From assembly GCF_017876165.1 (NCBI RefSeq), contig NZ_JAGINQ010000036.1, positions 1 through 45,329 of the forward strand: a stretch of DNA of 45,329 nucleotides. The letters are read 5' to 3'. This document shows positions 22,454 through 30,786 of the stretch, in pieces (the stretch's first letter is position 1; every line of letters begins with the position of its first letter). The DNA is from Azospirillum soli (GTDB lineage: Bacteria; Pseudomonadota; Alphaproteobacteria; Azospirillales; Azospirillaceae). The translations under genes were made by a program, and so were the position numbers. Below the pieces are notes generated by a model that ran no database searches, was not told where the DNA came from, and saw nothing but the letters and a program-made list of their open reading frames with translations.

Positions 22454-23971
22454 ATGTCCCGTCCTGCCGGATTCCGTCTTGTCGGAACGATCCTCGACCT
22501 CGCCGTTTCCGCCACGCCGAACCGCATCGCCGCCACGCTCGGCGAGCGGGCGGTGACCTTCGCCGAGATCGACCGCTCGGCCAACCGCATGGCGCGGGCC
22601 CTGCGCTCGCTCGGTGTGGGGCGCCACGGCCGCGTGCTGTTCAGAAGCCGCCTGACGCTGGCGACGCTCGACCTGTTCATGGCGACGCAGCGCATCGGCG
22701 CCACCTTCGTGCCGCTGAACCCTGCCCTGTCCGCCGAAGAAACACAGCAGGCCGCCGCCTACATTCGGCCAAGCCTGTTCGTCGCCGACTGGGACCAGCG
22801 CGAGATCGCCGAGAGCGTCGGGGCGGCGCTGGCGCTTCCCGTCGCCGTGCTGGGCGCGAACGGGCGGACGGTGCCCGGCGACGACCTGGACCGGAGAGCG
22901 GCGGCCGCTTCGGACGCGCCGCTCGACGATGCGACCGTCGGGGAGGAGGACATCCACGCCATCTTCCTGACCAGCGGCAGCACCGGCCGCCCCAAGGGCG
23001 TCATGCTGTCCCACCGGGCGAGCTGGCTGCGGGCGCTGCTCGGCGCGTCCAAGTGCGTGACCTCGGGTGGCGGCGGCGAGCTGGTCACCTTCCCGCTGTT
23101 CCACTGGGCGGGGTGGAGCTACGTCCTAGACGCCTGGGCGCACCGCCGCACCGTCCATTTCGTGGAGAGCCTGGACGGCGACCGCATCCTGTCCGAGGTC
23201 GAGCGGTGGCGCCCGTCGCTGCTCTACTGCATCCCCTCGGTGTGGGAGCGCGTGCTGGCCACCAGCCATCCGTACGACACCCGCTCGCTGCGCAGCACGT
23301 CCACGGGCACGTCGCGGGTCGATCCGCGCCTGATCGCCCGCATCCGGGAACGGTTCCCCGGCAGCGCGTGCGGCGTGCTCTACGGTTCGACCGAGTTCGG
23401 GACGGCGCTCGGCCTGAACGACAGCGAGATCGACGAGCGGCCGGGGAGCGTCGGGCTGCCGGCGCCGGGCAAGGAGGCGCGGATCGTCGACGGCGAGCTG
23501 TGGCTGCGCAGCGATTCCATGATGACCGGCTACTTCGACCTGCCGGAGCAGACCGCCGAGGTCTTCCGTGACGGCTGGTACCTGTCCGGCGATCTGGCCG
23601 AGCAGGACGCCGACGGCTACCTGACCATCACCGGACGGCGGCGCGAGGTCATCCGGTCCGGCGGCGAGACGATCGCTCCGGCCGAGGTGGAGGCCGCCCT
23701 GTCCTCCTATCCGGGCCTGCGGGAGGTGGCGGTCGTCGGCCTGCCGGACCCGGCCTGGGGCGAGGTGGTGTGCGCGGCGGTGACGCTGTCGCCCGGCGCC
23801 GCGTGCCCCGATGTGAACCAACTCCGCCAGCACGTCGGCTCGTCCCTGGCGCCCTTCAAGCACCCGCGCCGCGTGATCGCGGTCGAGAGCCTGCCGCGCA
23901 CCTCGGCCACCGGCCAGATCATGCGGTCGAGCATCCGGGCCTTCCTCCTCGAACGGCAGGGAGACGCCTGA
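22454..23971 (+). CDS. Acyl-CoA ligase-like adenylate-forming enzyme with A10 Lys replaced by Gln
   Basis: A 505-residue class I adenylate-forming protein. The P-loop FLTSGSTGRPKGVMLSH, the gate segment FPLFHWAGW, GVLYGSTEFG and SGDLAEQDADGYL are present. In the last motif, PRTSATGQIMRSS, Gln488 replaces the Lys that normally aligns the carboxylate for adenylation, and the A8 region reads GRRREVIRSGGE with Arg for the usual Lys. The protein may be poorly active in the adenylation half-reaction, depend on another residue, or act on a preformed adenylate. Its position right after the oxidoreductase beta gene (seven bases) and before a Liv-type transporter implies a role in the same pathway. Confidence 0.9.
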   Translation: MSRPAGFRLVGTILDLAVSATPNRIAATLGERAVTFAEIDRSANRMARALRSLGVGRHGRVLFRSRLTLATLDLFMATQRIGATFVPLNPALSAEETQQAAAYIRPSLFVADWDQREIAESVGAALALPVAVLGANGRTVPGDDLDRRAAAASDAPLDDATVGEEDIHAIFLTSGSTGRPKGVMLSHRASWLRALLGASKCVTSGGGGELVTFPLFHWAGWSYVLDAWAHRRTVHFVESLDGDRILSEVERWRPSLLYCIPSVWERVLATSHPYDTRSLRSTSTGTSRVDPRLIARIRERFPGSACGVLYGSTEFGTALGLNDSEIDERPGSVGLPAPGKEARIVDGELWLRSDSMMTGYFDLPEQTAEVFRDGWYLSGDLAEQDADGYLTITGRRREVIRSGGETIAPAEVEAALSSYPGLREVAVVGLPDPAWGEVVCAAVTLSPGAACPDVNQLRQHVGSSLAPFKHPRRVIAVESLPRTSATGQIMRSSIRAFLLERQGDA

Positions 23972-24045
23972 CACCCCTGAAACACCGCTGCTGGTCTGCA
24001 CACAACGCCGGGAATCCGGCACCGAACATCGGGAGGAAACACGCA

Positions 24046-25290
24046 GTGACCATGAAGCGCAGAACAGTCCTGACAGGTTTGGCGGCCGGCGCCGGGATTC
24101 TTGCCGCACCGGGCATCCTGCGAGCCCAGGATAGCGGCCCCGTCCGCATCGGGCTGATCACCACGCTGAGCGGCCCCGGCCAGTTCTACGGGAACCATAT
24201 CCAGACCGGCGCTGAGATCGCGGTCGAGCGCATCAACAAGGCCGGCGGCGTCGCCGGGCGGCCGCTCGAACTGGTGGTGCGCGACGACAAGGGGAATCCG
24301 AACACCGCCGTCACCGTGTTCCGCGAGCTTTCGGGATCGGGCATCCGCCTCTTCGCGCAAGGCACCTTCACCGCGCTTTTGCTGGCCACCACGCCCCTGC
24401 TGAAGGAGGCGAACGCGACCATGGTGATGGTCGGGCCGCAGGCGCTGGCGCTGACCCACGAGGCTTTCACGCCGAACGCCTTCCGCCTCGGCTTCAGCTC
24501 GCCCATGGCATACGGCGCCTTCGGCGCCCTCATGGCGCGCCGCTTCCCGGACATCGGGCGTTGGGCGATCATGATGTCCGACGTGGCCGCGCTGCGCGAC
24601 ATCGCCAGATACTTCGAGGTCGGGCTGAAGCGGGAGTACGCCGCGCTGGGGCGGAGCGAGCCCGAGGTCATGAACCCGGTGCTCGCCACGTTCGGCGCCG
24701 CCGACTACCGCAACCAGATATCCACGCTGATGGGATCGGGCGCGGAAGGGCTGCTGAACGTGCTGCAAGGCACGGACTCCGTCAGCTACTACAAGCAGGC
24801 GCGCACGTTCGGCCTGGACGGCAAGTTCAAGGCCGTCGCCGACAGCGGCAACGAGCTGAGCATCGCCAAGGCCATGGGGGGCAACACCCCACGGTCGATC
24901 TGGGGCTGGACCGGCTGGTACCAAGACGCCGCGCCGAACCCGGTCAGCCGCGAGGTGCTGGACGCCCACATCCGCCGCACCGGGGACGGGTACCCGAACT
25001 GGTACGTCGGCGTCGCGCACGACAGCATCGCCGTGCTCGCCGCCGCCGTGGCCGCCACCGGCAGCACCGACAGCGCGGCGCTCATCCCCACCATCGAGGC
25101 GGGGAACACGATGGGATGCACCGGCACCATCGCCTTCCGCAAGGACGACCACACCTTCGTCGGCGACGTGACCTTCGTCCGCTTCGGACGCGAGACCGGC
25201 GATCCCAAGGGATGGCGGGTCTTCGAGACGGCGACCCTGCCCGGCGACCGGTTCGTGGAACCGGCGACGCCCGGCAAGCCCTTCGGCTGA
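24046..25290 (+). CDS. Liv-type ABC transporter substrate-binding protein
   Basis: A 414-residue binding protein of the LivJ family with the signal MKRRTVLTGLAAGAGILAAP (twin-arginine-like RR) and mature start DSGPVRIGLITTLSGPG; AVERINKAGGVAGRPLELV is family-typical. I use GTG 24046 (VTMKRRTVL) because GGAGG ends nine bases before it; ATG 24052 is the alternative. It leads a row with the LivH, LivM, LivG and LivF homologues. Such systems import branched amino acids but also aromatic acids, and here an organic acid destined for CoA activation is likelier, judged from neighbours. Confidence 0.94.
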   Translation: MTMKRRTVLTGLAAGAGILAAPGILRAQDSGPVRIGLITTLSGPGQFYGNHIQTGAEIAVERINKAGGVAGRPLELVVRDDKGNPNTAVTVFRELSGSGIRLFAQGTFTALLLATTPLLKEANATMVMVGPQALALTHEAFTPNAFRLGFSSPMAYGAFGALMARRFPDIGRWAIMMSDVAALRDIARYFEVGLKREYAALGRSEPEVMNPVLATFGAADYRNQISTLMGSGAEGLLNVLQGTDSVSYYKQARTFGLDGKFKAVADSGNELSIAKAMGGNTPRSIWGWTGWYQDAAPNPVSREVLDAHIRRTGDGYPNWYVGVAHDSIAVLAAAVAATGSTDSAALIPTIEAGNTMGCTGTIAFRKDDHTFVGDVTFVRFGRETGDPKGWRVFETATLPGDRFVEPATPGKPFG

Positions 25291-25329
25291 GCGTCCCCCC
25301 GCCGCGCGCGGGCCATCGGAGATCCATCC

Positions 25330-26193
25330 ATGTTCGCTTTGATCAACGGCCTGTCGGCCGGCATGGCCATCTTTTTGGTCGCTGCCGGGCTGACGCTCAT
25401 GTTCGGGGTCATGCGGATCCTGAACTTCGCCCATGGTGCCTTCTTCATGATCGGCGCCTACGTCGCGGCGACGCTCGTCGGGAGCGGGCCGCACTCCATC
25501 GCAACGCTGATCGGTGGGGCGGCGGTCGGCGGCGCCGCCGTCGGCCTGCTCGGCCTCGCGGTCGAGCGGGTGGTGTTCCGCCGCATCCAGCACGTCGAGG
25601 AGCACTTCATGCTGATCGCCACCTTCGCGGTCATGCTGATCTGCGTCGGCGCCGTGAAGCTGATCTGGGGCCTCGACTTCGTTTCGGTCGATCCGCCGCC
25701 GGGGCTGGATGGGGCGGTGTCCATCGGCGACCTGTTCGTGCCGCAGTTCTCGCTGTTCGTCATCGGCGCGGGCGTCGCGGTCTTCCTGGTTCTCGAACTC
25801 TTCATCCACCGCCTGTGGATGGGGAAGATGATCGTGTCGATCACGGCGGACCGCTGGATGGCCAACCTGCTCGGCCTCAACGTGCCGGTGGCGGTGACGC
25901 TGGCGGTGGTGGCCAGCTTCGCGCTGGCCGGCGTGGCCGGCGGGCTGCTGCTGCCCAACCAGACCCTGTCGCCGGGGTTGGGCGACGCCTATCTCCTGCT
26001 CGGCTTCAACGCGGTCATCATCGGCGGTCTCGGCAACGTGCGCGGCGCCTTCGTGGCGGCCATCCTGCTCGGCCTGATCGACAGCTTCAACGCGGTCCTG
26101 CTGCCCCAGGCGCCCGGCATCGCGGTCTATGTCGGCATGATCGGCTTCCTGCTGCTGCGGCCCGAGGGCATCTTCGCCGGGAGGCGCGCATGA
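25330..26193 (+). CDS. livH: Liv-type ABC transporter permease LivH
   Basis: A 287-residue inner-membrane permease with about eight hydrophobic segments. Signatures are NGLSAGMAIFLVAAGLTLMF, GVMRILNFAHGAFFMIGAY and GGLGNVRGAFVAAILLG. It forms the channel with LivM. ATG 25330 lies 39 bases after the binding-protein gene; the end overlaps livM in ATGA (26190-26193). Confidence 0.95.
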   Translation: MFALINGLSAGMAIFLVAAGLTLMFGVMRILNFAHGAFFMIGAYVAATLVGSGPHSIATLIGGAAVGGAAVGLLGLAVERVVFRRIQHVEEHFMLIATFAVMLICVGAVKLIWGLDFVSVDPPPGLDGAVSIGDLFVPQFSLFVIGAGVAVFLVLELFIHRLWMGKMIVSITADRWMANLLGLNVPVAVTLAVVASFALAGVAGGLLLPNQTLSPGLGDAYLLLGFNAVIIGGLGNVRGAFVAAILLGLIDSFNAVLLPQAPGIAVYVGMIGFLLLRPEGIFAGRRA

Positions 26194-27212
26194 CCCGCGC
26201 CGCCCGCCTTGCGGTCCCGACCGCCGCCGTGCTGCTCCTCGTCAGCCTGCCGCTGTGGGCCAACTCCGGCGTGGTGTTCCTGGCCGGCGTGACCATGACC
26301 TCGGCCGTGTTCGCGCTGTCGTGGAACCTGCTGTTCGGCTACACCGGCCTGGCGAGCTTCGGCAGCGCCGGCTTCTTCTCCATCGGCGCCTACGTGTCCG
26401 CCGTGCTGCTGCGCGAGGGGTACGGGTCGCTGTTCCTGCTGGTGGTCGTCCTGGCCGGGCTGGTCGGGGCGGCGGTGTCCTGGCTGGTCGGCTGCGTGGC
26501 TCTGCGCCGGTCCAAGGGCATCCACCTTGCCATCCTCACGCTGGCGCTGGCCGAGCTGCTGCGCATCACCCTCAGCCACACGCGCTGGCTCGGCAGCGAG
26601 GACGGCCTGCCCAACATTCCGCGTCCGACCCTGCCGTTCGGGTTCGTCAGCGTCGATCTCGCGGCCGGCAACAACTACTACTGGTTCCTGTGCGCCGCCT
26701 GCGGCGTGCTGACGGCCGCCCTCTGGTGGATCGCGCACGGGCGCTTCGGCCGCGTGCTCCGGTCCATCCGGCAGGATCCCGAGCGCGCCGCCTTCATCGG
26801 CATCGACGTGCACGCCTGCCGCCTGGGGGCCTTCACCCTGTCCGGCGGCTTCGGAGCGGCGGTCGGCGCGCTCTACGCGCCGTGGTCCCAGATCGTCACG
26901 CCCGACCTCGGCAGCATGATGCACTCCACCCAGCCGATCCTCTTCACGCTGATCGGCGGCGCCACCTCCTTCTGGGGGCCGATGATCGGCGCGGCGGCCT
27001 TCGCCGTCATCGACTTCGGCACGCGGACGCTGGTCGGCATGTCGGAGATCGTCACGGGTTCCATCCTGCTGGCCATCGTGCTTTTCGCCCCGCACGGGCT
27101 GGCGGGGGCGTGGCGGCGGCTTGCCGGTGCGCGGGTGCGGCCCAATCCGAACGGGAACACAGCGGCCGGCGGCGCCATCGGGCGCCCGGCCATGCGGGAG
27201 GGAGCATGGTGA
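26190..27212 (+). CDS. livM: Liv-type ABC transporter permease LivM
   Basis: A 340-residue permease with multiple membrane segments. Family features are WNLLFGYTGLASFGSAGFF, the cytoplasmic loop RSIRQDPERAAFIGIDV (ATPase contact) and APWSQIVTPDLGS. The hydrophilic tail of about 30 residues (RVRPNPNGNTAAGG...) is longer than usual. The start is ATG 26190, overlapping livH. The stop overlaps livG by seven bases, so the permease and ATPase genes are coupled. Confidence 0.95.
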   Translation: MTRAARLAVPTAAVLLLVSLPLWANSGVVFLAGVTMTSAVFALSWNLLFGYTGLASFGSAGFFSIGAYVSAVLLREGYGSLFLLVVVLAGLVGAAVSWLVGCVALRRSKGIHLAILTLALAELLRITLSHTRWLGSEDGLPNIPRPTLPFGFVSVDLAAGNNYYWFLCAACGVLTAALWWIAHGRFGRVLRSIRQDPERAAFIGIDVHACRLGAFTLSGGFGAAVGALYAPWSQIVTPDLGSMMHSTQPILFTLIGGATSFWGPMIGAAAFAVIDFGTRTLVGMSEIVTGSILLAIVLFAPHGLAGAWRRLAGARVRPNPNGNTAAGGAIGRPAMREGAW

Positions 27213-27979
27213 ACCGGATCCTGGATGTCCGTGGCGTCCGGAAGAACTACGGCGCCTTCGAAGTCCTCAAGGGCATCGATCTCGACGTCGAGGAGGGCGA
27301 GACCTTCGCCATCATCGGCCCGAACGGCGCGGGCAAGACCACGCTGTTCAAGGTGATGACCGGCGAGGTCGGGTGCAACGGCGGCCAAGTGCTGTTCGAC
27401 GGCGCCGACGTGACCCGCCAGCCGTCATTCCGTCGGGTTCGTCGCGGCATGGGGCGTACCTTCCAGGTGGCCCGCGTCTTCAACGAATTCTCGGTGTTCG
27501 ACAACGTTCTCGTCGCGGTCGAGGCGCAGTTCGCCGCCGCCGGCGTGCCGTCCGGGCCGCGCCACACGGTCCGTCCGGGGAGCGCGGCCGTCGACCGCAC
27601 GCATGAGCTTCTGGACAAGCTCGACCTGTCCGCCAGGGCCGGCACCCCGGCACAGTCGCTGTCGCATGGCGACCGCAAGCGGCTGGAGCTGGCCATCGCA
27701 CTGGCCGGAAGGCCGCGCATCCTCATGCTCGACGAGCCGACCGCCGGCATGTCGCCCAGCGACCGGACGGCGGCAGCGGACCTGATCCGCCGGATCCGGG
27801 CCAGCGAGAGGATGACCGTGGTCATGACCGAGCACGACATGGGCGTGATCTTCGGTCTGGCGCACCGGATCATGGTGATGAACGGCGGGACGCGCATCGC
27901 CTGCGGGACGCCGGACGAGATCCGCCGGGACCCGGTGGTGCGCTCGGTCTATCTGGGCAGGGAGGCGCAGGATGCTTGA
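27206..27979 (+). CDS. livG: Liv-type ABC transporter ATPase LivG
   Basis: A 257-residue ATP-binding subunit with Walker A GPNGAGKTTL, the LivG-type segment GMGRTFQVARVFNEFSVFDN, a variant signature SLSHGDRKRLELA, and Walker B ILMLDEPTAGM. The signature SHGD in place of SGGQ is common in LivG. It pairs with LivF to drive import. GGAGGGAGC lies just before ATG 27206, and the end overlaps livF by eight bases. Confidence 0.95.
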   Translation: MVNRILDVRGVRKNYGAFEVLKGIDLDVEEGETFAIIGPNGAGKTTLFKVMTGEVGCNGGQVLFDGADVTRQPSFRRVRRGMGRTFQVARVFNEFSVFDNVLVAVEAQFAAAGVPSGPRHTVRPGSAAVDRTHELLDKLDLSARAGTPAQSLSHGDRKRLELAIALAGRPRILMLDEPTAGMSPSDRTAAADLIRRIRASERMTVVMTEHDMGVIFGLAHRIMVMNGGTRIACGTPDEIRRDPVVRSVYLGREAQDA

Positions 27980-28676
27980 GGTTCAGGCCGTCGACGCGTT
28001 CTACGAAAGCAGCCAGATCCTCCACAAGGTCAGCATAACGATCAGGGCCGGCGAAAGGGTCGCGGTCATCGGGCGCAACGGTGCGGGAAAGTCCACCCTG
28101 CTGAAGAGCATCATGAACGCCGGGCCGCGCACCGAGGGCGTCGTGGCGTGGGAGGGCACCGCGCTGGCGGACCTGCCGCCGTTCCGCCGGGCCCGCCTGG
28201 GTATCCAACTCGTCCCGGAGGACCGCCGGGTGTACGGCCATCTCACCGTGGCCGAGAACATCCGCATGGGCACCCACGCCGCCCCGGCCGGTCGAAAGGG
28301 GCTGCCGCCCGAGGAGGTGATCGCGCGCATCCCCATGCTCGGCCCCATCGCCCGGCGTTTCGGCAACCAGATCAGCGGCGGCCAGCAGCAGATGGTCGCC
28401 ATCGCGCGGGCGGTGGCGAGCCGCCCCCGACTGATGCTGCTGGACGAGCCGACCGAGGGCCTTGCCCCCGCCATCGTCGAACGGCTGGCGGAGGACGTCC
28501 GCGCCGTCTCCACCGGCGACGACACCGCCCTCCTGCTGTGCGAACAGAATCTCTGGTTCGCGCGCACCACCACCGACCGGGTCTACGTCATCGACGCCGG
28601 CACCATCGTCTTCGACGGCGACTGGGCGGCGTTCGAGGAGCGCAATGACATCAAGCAGCGTTACCTCGCCGTTTGA
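27972..28676 (+). CDS. livF: Liv-type ABC transporter ATPase LivF
   Basis: A 234-residue ATP-binding subunit with Walker A GRNGAGKSTLLKSIM, the LivF-type LVPEDRRVYGHLTVAENI, signature ISGGQQQMVAIARA and Walker B LMLLDEPTEGLAP. It completes the importer: binding protein, LivH, LivM, LivG, LivF. It is followed after 48 bases by the ferredoxin-NADP reductase gene, which appears to be in the same transcript. Confidence 0.95.
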   Translation: MLEVQAVDAFYESSQILHKVSITIRAGERVAVIGRNGAGKSTLLKSIMNAGPRTEGVVAWEGTALADLPPFRRARLGIQLVPEDRRVYGHLTVAENIRMGTHAAPAGRKGLPPEEVIARIPMLGPIARRFGNQISGGQQQMVAIARAVASRPRLMLLDEPTEGLAPAIVERLAEDVRAVSTGDDTALLLCEQNLWFARTTTDRVYVIDAGTIVFDGDWAAFEERNDIKQRYLAV

Positions 28677-28724
28677 TCCCCCCTTGCGGCCGTTCGCGCC
28701 GCGCCTTTCCAACATGGACGATCA

Positions 28725-29495
28725 ATGAGCTCCTTCAACGTCGAGCGCGTGCTCAGCGTGCACCACTGGACGGACACGCTGTTCAGCTTCACCACCACCC
28801 GCGACCAGTCGTTCCGCTTCCGCAACGGGCAATTCACCATGGTCGGCATGGAGGTCGGCGGCCGGCCGCTCCTGCGTGCCTACAGCTTGGTGAGCGCCAA
28901 CCACGAGGATGTCCTCGAATTCTTCTCGATCAAGGTGCCGGACGGTCCCCTGACCTCCCGCCTTCAGCACATCCAGGTCGGTGACAGCCTGATGGTGGGG
29001 CGCAAGCCGACCGGGACGCTGCTTCTGGACAACCTTCTGCCCGGCCGGAACCTGTATCTGCTCGGCACCGGCACCGGGCTGGCGCCGTTCCTCAGCATCA
29101 TCAAGGATTTCGAAGCCTACGAGCGGTTCGAGCGCATCATCCTGGTGCACGGCTGCCGGCTGGCGTCCGAGCTTGCCTATGGGAAGCGCATCACGCGGGA
29201 GCTTCCGCAGGACGAATATCTGGGCGACTGCGTGCGGGAGAAGCTGATCTATTACCCGACCGTCACCCGCGAGCCGTTCCGCAACCGTGGACGGATCACC
29301 ACTCTGATCGAATCCGGCCGGCTGTCCGCGGACGTCGGCCTGCCGCCGCTCGACCGGGAGGACCGGGTGATGCTCTGCGGCAGCCCCAGCCTGCTCGCGG
29401 ACATGCGGGTCATCCTGGAAGATCGCGGCTTCGAGGAAGGAAACCAGGGCGAGCCGGGGCATTTCGTCATCGAGAAGGCCTTCGCCGAACGCTGA
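28725..29495 (+). CDS. fpr: Ferredoxin--NADP reductase
   Basis: A 256-residue FAD enzyme that exchanges electrons between ferredoxin and NADP(H). The FAD motif is LRAYSLVSANHED (RxYS), the NADP motif is LLGTGTGLAPFLSI, and the C-terminal segment is VMLCGSPSLLADMR; the end FVIEKAFAER is typical of the bacterial Fpr branch. With the 7Fe ferredoxin (19171) and the 2-oxoacid:ferredoxin oxidoreductase (19729-22446), the island can reduce ferredoxin from a 2-oxoacid and pass electrons to NADP+, or reduce ferredoxin from NADPH. Direction is not shown by sequence. The crotonase gene follows after 23 bases. Confidence 0.93.
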   Translation: MSSFNVERVLSVHHWTDTLFSFTTTRDQSFRFRNGQFTMVGMEVGGRPLLRAYSLVSANHEDVLEFFSIKVPDGPLTSRLQHIQVGDSLMVGRKPTGTLLLDNLLPGRNLYLLGTGTGLAPFLSIIKDFEAYERFERIILVHGCRLASELAYGKRITRELPQDEYLGDCVREKLIYYPTVTREPFRNRGRITTLIESGRLSADVGLPPLDREDRVMLCGSPSLLADMRVILEDRGFEEGNQGEPGHFVIEKAFAER

Positions 29496-29518
29496 TCGGT
29501 CGCACCCCGGAGACGCCC

Positions 29519-30322
29519 ATGGACTACAGCCACTACACCCACCTGTCCGTCACCAGGGCGGACCGCGTCGCCGTGGTGACGCTGAACCGCCCCGAGGAGG
29601 GCAACGGCATCGGCCCCGTCATGCACACCGAGCTGGAGCGGGTGTGGCTCGACCTTGCGGAAGACGAGGCGGTGAACGCCATCGTCCTGACCGGGGCGGG
29701 CGACGCCTTCTCCGCCGGGGGCGACCTGCGGGCACTGGCGGAGGCGGCCGGCAGCGAGGAGGCGTTCGCGCGCTCCCTGCGTCTGCCCGCCGCGACGCGC
29801 CGGCTGCTTCAGAACCTGCTCGACGTCGGGCAGCCGGTCGTCGTCGCGGTGAACGGGAACTGCCTGGGCCTGGGCGCGACGCTCGCTCTGTTCTCCGACA
29901 TCGTGGTGGTGGCCGAAGGCGCGAAGTTCGGTGACACGCATGTGCGGGTCGGGCTGTCGGCCGGTGACGGCGGCACCGTCGTCTGGCCGCTGCTCATCGG
30001 GCCGCTGCGGGCCAAGGAGTTCCTGATGCGGGGCCGGCCCGTCACGGGCGCGCAGGCCGCCTCCATGGGGCTGGTCAACTACGCCGTGCCGGCCGCGGAG
30101 GTTCTCCCCAAGGCCATGGAGCTGGCCGCCGAGCTGGCGGTGGCTCCGGTCTGGGCGGTGCGCTGGACCAAGCTGTCCGTCAACAAATGGCTGAAGGACC
30201 AGCTGAACCTGCTGCTCGACGCGTCCATCGCCTACGAGATGCTGACCATGCAGAGCCGCGACCACGGAGAGGCGATGCGGGCTCTCCTGGAACGCCGCCA
30301 GCCGGTGTTCCAGGGACGCTGA
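29519..30322 (+). CDS. Crotonase-superfamily enoyl-CoA hydratase/isomerase
   Basis: A 267-residue crotonase with GDAFSAGGDLRALAE and the second oxyanion-hole segment AVNGNCLGLGATLALF. The later catalytic region, VGLSAGDGGTVVWPLLIG, has Asp in the position where hydratases have Glu, as in several isomerase or hydrolase members. The N-terminal NRPEEGNGIGP departs from the usual NRP...NAL. It closes the plus-strand island and is convergent with the SnoaL-like gene at 30348. Its motif pattern is related to, but not the same as, that of the crotonase at 16676, suggesting two different steps. Confidence 0.92.
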   Translation: MDYSHYTHLSVTRADRVAVVTLNRPEEGNGIGPVMHTELERVWLDLAEDEAVNAIVLTGAGDAFSAGGDLRALAEAAGSEEAFARSLRLPAATRRLLQNLLDVGQPVVVAVNGNCLGLGATLALFSDIVVVAEGAKFGDTHVRVGLSAGDGGTVVWPLLIGPLRAKEFLMRGRPVTGAQAASMGLVNYAVPAAEVLPKAMELAAELAVAPVWAVRWTKLSVNKWLKDQLNLLLDASIAYEMLTMQSRDHGEAMRALLERRQPVFQGR

Positions 30323-30347
30323 AAGCCCGCCGGCGTCGCCGTGCCGG

Positions 30348-30785
30348 TCAGGTCCGTTGCCGCGTGACGCTGTGCTTCTCGACCCAGTCGATGATCAGCC
30401 GGCGCTCGGAAAACCGCCATCCCTGGCCGTCGCGACGCAATCGGTCCTGATAGCGAACCGCCCACCGGATCAGCGTTTGTCCTCCATCGTCGGCCTTCAC
30501 GTGATCGGCGATGCCATAGGTCTCCCCGGTCGCCGTGTCGTCGTCCACAGTCAGAACCTGATTGAAGACGCGATGCTGCGTGATCTCGTAGGTCGCCGCC
30601 AGACCGTCGAGCAGGGGAAGGACGTTGGCAAGCCCTTCCGTATGCCGGTCCCGAACGATCAGGGCGATGTCCTGCGTCATCAAGGCGGCCCAGACGGCCT
30701 TGTCGCGCCGGTCGGCGCCGAGCGCGTACTGGACCGCCAGATGACGGTAGGCAGCCTCGTCCAGAAGGGTTTCGAGGCTCGGCAT
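30348..30785 (-). CDS. SnoaL/NTF2-like protein
   Basis: A 145-residue SnoaL_4-type protein: the N-terminal helix LETLLDEAAYRHLAVQYALG, then WAALMTQDIAL, and the late strand pattern DRLRRDGQGWRFSERRLIIDW. Such proteins are NTF2-fold isomerases, dehydratases or dioxygenase beta-like subunits. The start is uncertain: ATG 30785 lies one base after the stop of the upstream gene, ATG 30794 overlaps that gene, and the frame runs back to 30812. It ends the minus-strand row with two dehydrogenases (extended SDR and SDR). Confidence 0.8.
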   Translation of the reverse strand: MPSLETLLDEAAYRHLAVQYALGADRRDKAVWAALMTQDIALIVRDRHTEGLANVLPLLDGLAATYEITQHRVFNQVLTVDDDTATGETYGIADHVKADDGGQTLIRWAVRYQDRLRRDGQGWRFSERRLIIDWVEKHSVTRQRT

Positions 30786-30786
30786 G

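Noticed and set aside
24007..24020. GCCGG-N4-CCGGC as a terminator before the second binding-protein gene
   Set aside because: The stem is only five base pairs with no T run, and it lies too close to the ribosome site to be a convincing terminator.
23707..25809. 700-codon minus-strand open frame
   Set aside because: It is antisense to the ligase end, the binding protein and livH; the composition is shadow-like.
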